This document shows, one piece after another, positions 56,391 to 64,000 of a stretch of 64,000 bases of DNA. Positions within the stretch are counted from its first letter, which is position 1, and every line of letters begins with the position of its first letter. This DNA is from Chinchilla lanigera. Lineage: Eukaryota; Chordata; Mammalia; Rodentia; Chinchillidae. The DNA is taken from assembly GCF_000276665.1 (NCBI RefSeq), contig NW_004955446.1, positions 10,879,455 through 10,943,454 of the forward strand. Reading direction: 5' to 3'. A model generated the notes under the pieces. The model did not search any database. It saw only the letters and a program-made list of their open reading frames with translations, and was not told the DNA's origin. Position numbers and translations under genes: made by a program.

Positions 56391-57840
56391 CCCAATGTAC
56401 ATTTCCCTGACTCATAGAGTTGTTGACTGTGATGTTTATGGTGGAGTTTAAACTTGCTTGGCTTTGGGATCCACCCCAAGACTGGTGCAGCACACACCTA
56501 GGCGTGTCTGGGTGGGTGGTGGAGGTATGGCCTGGGAGTCTCTGTCTGGTCCCTCACCCCTGATGTTCTGGCACTCCTCGCCTGCTCTGCCTCCTGACTG
56601 ACATGAATTAACTAAAAGCATCTTTGTTGCCCTACTCCAGTGGTACCAAACCTATGACACACACACTGCAGAGGGCATTCAGAACCATCTCCATTGACAT
56701 GGGAGCCAAGTTGCCACAGAATTGTCCCAGCTGCTGAGCATCAGATAACAGTGCACAGAGGGGGCTATGTGCATGCTCAGAAAGGAGTAGCAGAGGAGGC
56801 AATGATCTCAGAGCAGTTGGGGTCCTTGGTCTCTAAAAGGATCACCCTCACTGCCACTTCCACCACGATTTCTGCCTAGGAGCAGGCTGATCACGGACTG
56901 AAACCATGAGCTCATTAATCCCTTCTCTTTTATGCTGTGGATGTTGGGTATTTTGTGTCAGTGAGGAGAAGGCAAAGACATTTTCTACCTAGCATTTTCT
57001 CTGGGTTTTCTGGACCAGACCTAGCCGGTGCTAATTGCTGCATTTGATCTTTCCTCAGAACTGTTCTGTATAATGAAGGCACCAAGCCCCACAGGCTACG
57101 TTTCTCAGCTAGCTTCTTCTTGGCTTCAGGCAGAGAAAGGCAACAGCAGAAAATTAGAGGGAGGAAGAAAGAAGCCAGAATATCCCCCCTCTCTTTCTGT
57201 CCCAGCTGCATTTCCAGCCCAGCTCTATCTTCACCCTCATTCAGTTAGGCATATTCCAGACTCACCTTCCCCCCAGGTGCTCTTGCCTAGGATTCTGTGA
57301 CACCAATGTCTCTTTTTGTCTCTTCAGCTTAGAGGTAGTAGCAACTTTCTGTCTTTGCAGACATTTGGATTGCTTCACAGTCCTCCATTTGGCATCACTG
57401 TTCTTCCATGGCTTGTGTCACCAATTCATGGATTATATTTCTTTGTTTTAATACTTAGAATGACTTCTGTTTTTCCAGAACTGACTGAGCCACTTTGTAA
57501 CCCTGTATTTTATAAAAAGTGATGATCAGTCCTCTGAACTTGACATACACAGTGCAGGAACTTGTCACTGATGAAATGATTTGCAGCACTGAAGCAGCCC
57601 AAGACTCTGTGTCAGTGTTTCACTCTAATTATTAGAGATTTTTATTTTGTTATTTTTTATGTCTGACTTTCTAGCTGGCAAGTATGTCAGTGTTCTAGCC
57701 AAGGATCCTAGAAAATAGAGCTGAGGCAAGGATTAAGTGATGATATTGAATTTAGAAATAGCCCTAGGGAAGTTCAAAGCCATGGCAGGAAGACTTGCGG
57801 GGGAAGGGAAGTGCAACAGGCAGATGGGCACTAAGGTAAG
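56391..57840. other. Unique DNA, no gene recognised
   Basis: Moderate G+C. Open frames of 61-93 codons on both strands at 56694-57522 show no motif. No repeat I can name. Confidence 0.4.
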
Positions 57841-57857
57841 GTGATACGTGAGAGTCA

Positions 57858-57986
57858 GGTCTCACTTTGTAGTGCATGTTGGCCCTGAACTCACTGTGTA
57901 GCCCAGGCTGGCTTCAAACTCCCTGTGATCCTCCTGCCTCAGCCTCCCGAGTGCTGGGATTATAGGCATGCACTACCGTGCTTGGC
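57858..57986 (-). mobile_element. B1 SINE
   Basis: Complement of B1: 'tcaggtctcactttgtagtg', 'tgtgtagcccaggctggctt', 'cctcccgagtgctgggatta', 'ctaccgtgcttggct'. Well conserved. Confidence 0.92.
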
Positions 57987-57989
57987 TAT

Positions 57990-58400
57990 TCTATAACTAT
58001 ACAAAGTACTTGAAGCCAGACACTATAAATGAAAGAGCTCACAGTTTTGGAAGCTGAAAATCCAAGGTTAGGAGGCCCCATCTCTTTGACCTCTCTGATG
58101 AAAGCTCCCTCAATTGGATCACAATGTGGCAGAGACGCAGCAAGGGAGATGGCCATGTACAGAAAAGGTTAAGCATGTAGAGTGTTCGGGTCTCCCTTTG
58201 TAACAACCCATTCACTCCAGAACTCACGCACTCTATGAGACCAGCACCAATCTCCTCTGAGGGTGGTTCCCCCAGTGACCTAATTATATCCCACAGGCCC
58301 CACTTAAAGATGGTATGACCTGCAACATCTCCACACTGGAAACCAGACTTCAACCCATAAATGATTGGAAGACACACCAAACCATATCCAACCACAGCAG
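57990..58400 (-). mobile_element. MaLR-type LTR-like repeat
   Basis: 'agagctcacagttttggaag', 'ggttcccccagtgacctaat', 'ccacaggccccacttaaaga' and 'aaccatatccaac' resemble the complement of an old MaLR LTR. The left end is lost at the B1. A 118-codon frame on minus (58039-58395) is by chance. Confidence 0.5.
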
Positions 58401-58504
58401 TACTGTGTAACTCTGTTTCCCTTAGCCTACTATTATTATAGTAAAGTTGATCTGATACTCATTTCTCCTCCAATCCAGTCTCCCAGGTTATTCCAAAACT
58501 CAGG

Positions 58505-58605
58505 CTCAGGGCTGGGGATTTAGCTCAGTGGCACAGCACCTGCCTGGCAAGTGCAAGTTCATGAGTTTGATTCCTGGTACTGGAAGAAAAACAAAACAAA
58601 ACAGA
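58505..58605 (+). mobile_element. ID-type SINE with TSD
   Basis: 'gctggggatttagctcagtg', 'gcacctgcctggcaagtgca', 'gtttgattcctggtactgg' and an A/C tail. The exact 10-bp duplication 'aaaactcagg' lies at 58495-58504 and 58606-58615. Confidence 0.93.
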
Positions 58606-58699
58606 AAAACTCAGGGTCCTCAGTTTGACACTGTTTTTCTTCTTCAGATGAAACTGCTTAATCTCACTCCTAATTACCAACGTTTCACATACATGTGAT

Positions 58700-58772
58700 T
58701 TTTTGGAATGGTTATTAGAAATTGAACCTGGGCCTCATCTATGCAAGACAAGGATTCTATCCCTGAACCTTT
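58700..58772 (-). mobile_element. ID-like SINE, diverged
   Basis: 'agaaattgaacctgggcctc', 'atgcaagacaaggattctat' and 'ccctgaacc' are a worn tRNA-like complement. Confidence 0.5.
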
Positions 58773-58782
58773 TTTATTGTTT

Positions 58783-58893
58783 AATTTTGAAACAGGGTCT
58801 TTCTTGCCCAGGCTGATCTTGAATTTGTAATCTTCCTCCCGCCTCGGCTGCCTGAGAAGCTGGGATCGCAGGCAAGCACACTGCGCCGGGCCT
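58783..58893 (-). mobile_element. B1 SINE
   Basis: Complement of B1 with one internal unit: 'ttttgaaacagggtctttct', 'cccaggctgatcttgaattt', 'cctgagaagctgggatcgca', 'ctgcgccgggcc'. Confidence 0.88.
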
Positions 58894-58964
58894 GTTCTGT
58901 TTTGTTTTTCGTGGTTCTTGGTTTAATCATTAACTCCTTGCTATGAAGAAAGTTCTCAGCCTTT

Positions 58965-59135
58965 CAACTCCAGCAGACTTGGGCCCAAATTTAGCTCTAT
59001 CATTTACGAGCTGTGTAAGTTTTAATCTCTCTGATTTAACTTTCCTTATCTGTGAAATAGAGATAATAATACCCTTATCACAAGGTGAGTGATATGAAGT
59101 AACATGCACGTAATAGATATTTCAGTGTTTGTCAT
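58965..59135 (-). mobile_element. MIR SINE
   Basis: 'tctatcatttacgagctgtg', 'actttccttatctgtgaaat' and 'agagataataatacccttat' give the MIR core complement. Confidence 0.8.
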
Positions 59136-59894
59136 GTGAAGTCACTATGTTCACATTTAGTTTAAACAGAGAGAAAACTATTCATGGCATATTTGTATAT
59201 TCCTGAAATATTTCAGAATAATAATTTTTAAGGAAATTAAGCTTTAAAAAGCAGCATTAAGAAAGTGACACATTGACAGAGGACATACAGTCCCCTAAAA
59301 GACCAGGGCAGTCAACTGTCCTTCAGTATTGCGTGTTTCTTCACTTGAACAGCAGATGAAAGGGGTGGCTTCTTTTCACAGACCTTGTGGCCCCTACCCA
59401 CAAAGTGCTTCTTGAAACACAAGAATTAGGCTCAATGCAGCAAAAGGATCCCACTATGAGAAGCCAACCAACCCTATGGAAGATTCCCCTCTCCCATCTC
59501 GGCCTAAACCTGGGGAAAACTCATTGAGGGGATAGAGGACAGGCTCACCTACTCCTTAAATTAAACTTCTTTCTTCAAAATAATTTTGCCAGCCATTTAG
59601 TGAGACTTGTTCTGCTACTACTTGTTTTGAGAGGGGCTAGAGCTCATTCATCAAAAGAAGTCCCCAGTTCTCTTGTAGTGAAAGTCTTAAACTGCAATTT
59701 AAGCCTTTACAAACTTTCACTCGTGCCTATTCTCATGTAGAACTACAAAGCACGACGTAGAACTACAGTATAATGTAGAACTACAAAGCAACTGTCAGTG
59801 CTTATGGCTGGTTTGCTCATTCTTTTTGGTCAATCTTCAAGAAATGAGATTTTTAATAATGAGAGTTAAGGTGTAAGTAGAAACTGTCATGGTG
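59136..59894. other. Unique DNA with a small palindromic tandem cluster
   Basis: No gene recognised. The cluster at 59735-59790 is described separately. Confidence 0.45.
59735..59790. repeat. Three copies of a palindrome-centred 18-mer
   Basis: 'atgtagaactacaaagca' is exact at 59735-59752 and 59773-59790, with a shorter middle copy 'cgtagaactacag' at 59756-59768. Each copy is centred on TGTAG-AA-CTACA, an inverted repeat. Confidence 0.9.
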
Positions 59895-60335
59895 TATAGG
59901 TGTACCTTCTATATTTTACTCTTTCTTTACCACTGACATGGTAAAATCTGTACAGCTTATGTCTTGAGATAGAAATATATACATATGTATATGTAAATTT
60001 TACTCCTCCTTCACCTCACCCTTCATTCTCTCCCCTTCCTCAGATCCCTTTCTTATTTCCATATAAATTACTTCTCTGCTTGCTCTTTAAATTATTCATA
60101 CTTTGGTTTTCTTATATTAGAGAAACCATGTGATATTTAAGCTTCTCAGTCAATTTATTTCATTTAGCATCATGGTCTCAAAATACATTCATTTCCCTAG
60201 AAATAATTCAGACTTTCCTTCTTTATAGCAGAGTAGTACTCCATTGTGTATATCTACTACATTTTCTTTATCCATTCATCTGTTGGCTTCTGTAATTTGC
60301 CTATTATGAATTGTACTGATATAAATGTGGGTAGA

Positions 60336-60339
60336 AAAG

Positions 60340-60388
<49 letters not shown>

Positions 60389-60575
60389 TTGGTTTGTCTG
60401 TCTGTCTGTCTTTCTTTTAGCAGTGGCAAAGTTTATTTAAAACAATAAAAGTTAAGAGTGAGGTAGAAAACTGGCTCAGCAGAGTGAGTTTGAGCTGAGT
60501 AAAGGGGACAAAACAAGAATACCCTGGAGACAGCAGGGCGGGCTGTCATGAGAGAACTGTGACAGTCAAGTATTA
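60336..60575 (-). mobile_element. Retroposed transcript or LTR fragment in L1
   Basis: L1 sequence stops at 'aatgtgggtagaaaagat' and resumes near 'ttaatatgatgactttatc'. Between them, on minus, lies a non-L1 stretch ending 'ttttaaataaactttgccac' (AATAAA at about 60433-60438) followed by 'tgctaaaag' and a long (GAAA)n-type tail. A polyadenylation signal just before an A-rich tail indicates a reverse-transcribed RNA or an LTR end. The source is not recognised. Confidence 0.55.
60337..60414. repeat. (CTTT)n and (GTCT)n tracts
   Basis: About 12 CTTT units (to about 60390), then four GTCT units. It is likely an expanded A-rich tail of the adjacent retroposed fragment. Confidence 0.93.
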
Positions 60576-63500
60576 TTTTAATATGATGACTTTATCTATC
60601 CCAAGGAAATACTGAAAAGAGGTCTGACCAGGTCAAATGGAATTTCTTTTTTTAGTTATTTGAGGAATCTCTTGCTGATTTCCATGGTGGTTATACTAGC
60701 TTACATTTCCACCAACAATTTCTAAGATGCCTCCCCGCCAACCAGCATTTGTTATTTTTTTGTTGTTGTTGTTGGGTTTTTTGAGAAGCTTTAGTAATAG
60801 TCATTCTTAGTTCAGTGAGATGGACTCTCATGCAGTTTTGATCTACATTTCTCTTATGGTTGAGGATGCTGACAGCTCTTCCACATAACTATCAGCCATT
60901 TGCACTTCTTCTTTTGAGAAGTGTCCATTCACTTCAATTGCCCATTTTTTGGTTGGGCCTTTCATTTGGGGGAGGGGGAGTCTAACTTTGTCAGTTCTTT
61001 ACTCTAGATATTGGCCCTCTGTTTGAGGAATATCTGGTAAAAAGGTTTTCTTCCCAGTCTGTACATAGACTCTTTACTCTGTTGGTGGTTCCTCTGTGGT
61101 CCAGAGGCTTTTTAATTTGATATAATTCCATTGATTGATTCTTGGTGTTATATCTTGTGCAGTTGAGGTTCTACTTAGGAAGTCCTTGCTTGTACCTATG
61201 TCTTTAAGAGTTTTACAATTTTCTTTCATCAGATTCAGTGTTTCTGTTTTTATATATAGGGCTTTCATCTATATGGATCTATATTCATTCTTTGCCCATG
61301 GATGACCAGCTTTCCCAGCATCATTTGTCAGGGAGGCTATCTTTATTTCCAGTGTATGTTATTGGTCGAAAATCAGATGCATGGCATTGTCTCTGCATCA
61401 TTTATTCTCTTCCACTGGTCAACATGTGAATTTTTGTACGAGTACCATGCTGCTTTTATTTCTGTAACTTTGTACTATAACTTGAAATCTGGGATTGCGA
61501 TCTTCAGCTTTGCTCTTATTGCTCAAGAGTGATTTTTTTTAGCTTTGTGAAAAATATTGTAGGTACTTTGATTGGAATTGCATTAAATCTGTATATAATT
61601 TTGGATAATATGGCCATTAGGATAATATTTTTTCTGCCTATTAAAGAATAGGGAATTCCTTTCTATTTTCTAATGTCTTATTCAATCTCCTTTTCCCCAG
61701 AGGACTATCATTTTCACTATAAAGGACTTTTACTTCCTTAGTTAGGTTACTTCTTAGGTATATATTTTTTGAAGCTATTGTGAAAGGGATTTCTTTCTCG
61801 ATGGGTTCATTGTTGTACAGAAATGTTATTGATTTTTGTGTGTTGACTTTGTATTCTGCCATTTTGCTGAATTTATTTATTAGTTCTAAGAGTCTTCTGG
61901 TGGGGTTTTTGGATCTTTTATGTGAAGGCTCAAGTAAGAATAATTTGTTTTCTTTCTTTCCTGTTTGAATCCCTTTTATCTCTTTTTCTTGCCTGATTAT
62001 TCTGGCTAAAGTCCCAACCATTATATTGAACAGGAGTGGTGAGAATGGACATGCTTGTTTTGCTCCTGATTTTAGAGGGAATGCTGTTAGTTTTCCCCCA
62101 TGTGTGTGATATTGCCAATGGTGTTGTCATAAATGGCTTTTATCAGTTTGAGGTAAGAATCTTCTGTACCTATTTTCATCATATAAGGGCTTTGGATTTT
62201 GTCAAAGGCTTTTTCTGCAATTACTGAGATGATGATGTGGTTTTTATCCTTCTGCTTATGTGATTTATTACATTTATTGATTTACACGTGTTGAATCATC
62301 CTTGCATCCCTGTGATGAAGCAAGCTTGGTCATGATGTCACATCTTTTCAATGACTTGCAGGATTGTTTGCACATATCTTATTGAAGATTTTTGCATCTA
62401 CGTTCATTAAAGGAAATTGGCCTGCAGTTTTTCATTTTTTGTCCTTGTGTAGTTTTGGTACGAGGGTAATACTAGCTTAAAGCAATGAGTTTGGCAGTGT
62501 TCCTTCCCTTTCAATTTCATGGAAGAATTTGGGGAGAATTAGCATTAGTTCTTCCCAAAAGCTCTGGTAAAATTCTGCGGTAAAGCCAATGGATCACGGG
62601 CTCTTTTTATCTGGTAGGGCTTTACTATTGCTGCTAGTCCATTGTCTATTACTGACTTACCCCATTTTTGGTAAGTCATATATGTCTAAGAATTTCTTCA
62701 AGATTCTTCAATTTATTGGAAAATACATTTTGAAAGTATTTATTAAAATTCTCTGGATTTTGATAGTGCCCTTTGTGATTTTGCCTTTTTCATTTCTAAG
62801 TGCACTGATATGAGTGTTTCTTTTCTTTCCCTCTTTTCATAAATTTGGCTAAGAGTCTATCCACCTTGTTTATCCTTTCAAAGAACCAACTCTTTGAAGA
62901 ATCTTCATTGATTCTTAGTATTAAGTTTTTAGTCTCCATTTAATTAATTTCTGCTTAAATCTTTATAATTTCCTTCCTTCTACACATTTTCACCTTAGAT
63001 TGCTCTTGGTTTTCTAGGACCTTGAGGTGCATCATAAAGTCACTTATTTGGAATCACTCTGTTTTTCTAATGTCAGCATTCTCAGCTATAAACTTTCCTC
63101 TTAGAACTGATTTCAGTATGCCCCATAGACTTTAGTATGTTGTACTGCCATTGTCATTTGATTCTAGGAAATTTTAATTTCTTCCTTGATTTCTTCTGTG
63201 ATCCATTTAAAAGTAGATTATTAATCTCTATGTGTTACATGTTTGCTTAGTTTCTGTGGTTTCTTTTATTGTAGATTTCTAGTTGTATTCTGCTACAATC
63301 CAATGGTATACAAGAGATTTTTTTCAACTCTTTTATATTCACTTTAATACGCCTTTTTACTTAAGTATGGTCTCCTTTGGAAAAGGGTTCATGTGTTGCT
63401 GAGAAAAATGTGTGCTCTGCTGTTTTTGGATGGAATACTGTAGATAATCTGTTATGTCCATTTGTTTGATGGTGTGGTCCAACTTTGATGTTTCTTTGCT

Positions 63501-63885
63501 GCATTTTCTGTTTGAACGACCTGTGTATCTGTAGGAGTGAAGTCCCTACTATTATTGTACTTATGTTTATCTGACCTTATATGCCTAGTAGCATTTGTTT
63601 TATAGAATTGGATGTGTTGGTATTTAAAGCATATGTATTTATGATTGTTATCTCTTCCTATTGAATTGTTCCCTTTACCAGTATATAGCGACCTTCTGAT
63701 CAGTTTTGGCTTGAAGTCTACTTTGTCTGAAAATTGAATAGCTACCCCTGCTTGCTTTTGCACTCTTGTTATATGGAATATAGTATGCCATCCTTTTATT
63801 TAGGGTCTATATGTTTCTTTCTGGATGAGCTGTGTCTCTTGCAGGCAACTTAGAGTGGTTTTTTAAAATCCATTCTGCCAGTCTG

Positions 63886-64000
63886 TGTCTTTTTTTTTTT
63901 TTTTTTAAAGATAAAAGGAGGGAAACATTAACAGACATACAACATTTTACAACATATCACAAGCACAATACAGACAACACAGAGTTACAAACAAAGTGGT
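63886..64000 (-). mobile_element. Young L1 3' end, runs off the window
   Basis: A T run then 'aaagataaaaggagggaaac', 'cagacatacaacattttac', 'ttacaaacaaagtggt'. It is nearly identical to 11032-11301 over the shared part. It is inserted in the long minus L1; the other end lies beyond the window. Confidence 0.93.

Larger units (their letters stand above)
59895..63885 (-). mobile_element. Long L1 (ORF2 to endonuclease), minus strand
   Basis: Complement of L1 from the 3' UTR (59895-60110) through ORF2. The frame at 61641-62021 gives LARIIRQEKEIKGIQTGKKE and RRLLELINKFSKMAEYK, but the FADD motif between them is lost (about 61915-61945, reading LFLLEPSHKRSKNP). The endonuclease piece at 63452-63763 reads MQKQAGVAIQFSDKVDFKPK. 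It is interrupted by a retroposed fragment at 60336-60575. Stops are abundant. The 5' end is not reached. Confidence 0.88.

Noticed and set aside
58039..58395. 118-codon minus frame
   Set aside because: It lies over MaLR-like repeat sequence; no motif, and the frame is likely chance.
59735..59790. Possible CRISPR-like array
   Set aside because: Only three short units without uniform spacers, in a mammalian genome; CRISPR arrays are not expected.

Overview
The window is nuclear DNA from a mammal, most likely a rodent outside the mouse/rat group. The evidence is its repeats. B1 SINEs (7SL-derived, with the usual internal duplication) and ID-type SINEs (tRNA-like, reading 'tagctcag...cctgcctggcaag') are both frequent. 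Rodent-lineage LINE-1 (L1) copies are abundant, alongside mammal-wide MIR, MER5A-like, MaLR and old L1 remnants. I saw no B2 or B4 elements. A castorimorph (beaver or kangaroo rat type) would fit, but I cannot name the species. There are no bacterial-type genes or operons, and I find no exon of a host gene that I can defend. The annotation is therefore mostly an archaeology of insertions plus two recognisable dead genes.

Layout. 1-3.1 kb: low-repeat DNA with one ID SINE and one MaLR LTR. 3.1-17.6 kb: two near-full-length L1s head to head, one on minus (3.1-~11.4 kb) and one on plus (~11.5-17.6 kb). The minus copy is broken by a cluster of later L1 3'-end insertions, by B1s and by a short recent L1. 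The plus copy carries degraded ORF1 and ORF2, an ID SINE and a small L1 insert. 17.8-18.9 kb: a decayed piggyBac transposase gene split by a MaLR LTR with a perfect 5-bp target duplication. 19.6-20.6 kb: an assembly gap of 991 N, followed by two abutting MaLR LTRs. 21.2-24.3 kb: an older minus-strand L1 with nested insertions. 24.3-44.3 kb: the repeat-poor core, with MIRs, old DNA-transposon relics, a long ancient repeat (28.3-31.2 kb), a 170-codon open frame of unknown origin (27.5-28.0 kb), AT-rich candidate regulatory sequence (~33 and ~36 kb) and a processed pseudogene of SNRPB2, the U2 snRNP B'' protein (42.1-42.8 kb). 44.3-52.5 kb: dense nested L1, LTR and SINE insertions. 52.5-59.9 kb: mixed old repeats and unique DNA. 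59.9-64 kb: a long minus-strand L1, invaded by another young L1 that runs off the window.

The strongest pattern is that many short L1 copies (five I can describe) are 5'-inverted: the 3' part lies in one orientation and the adjoining 5' part is flipped, as expected from twin priming. The L1 3' ends also fall into several types, one with a duplicated 3'-UTR module. All family assignments come from reading the sequence against remembered consensus features, not from a database search.
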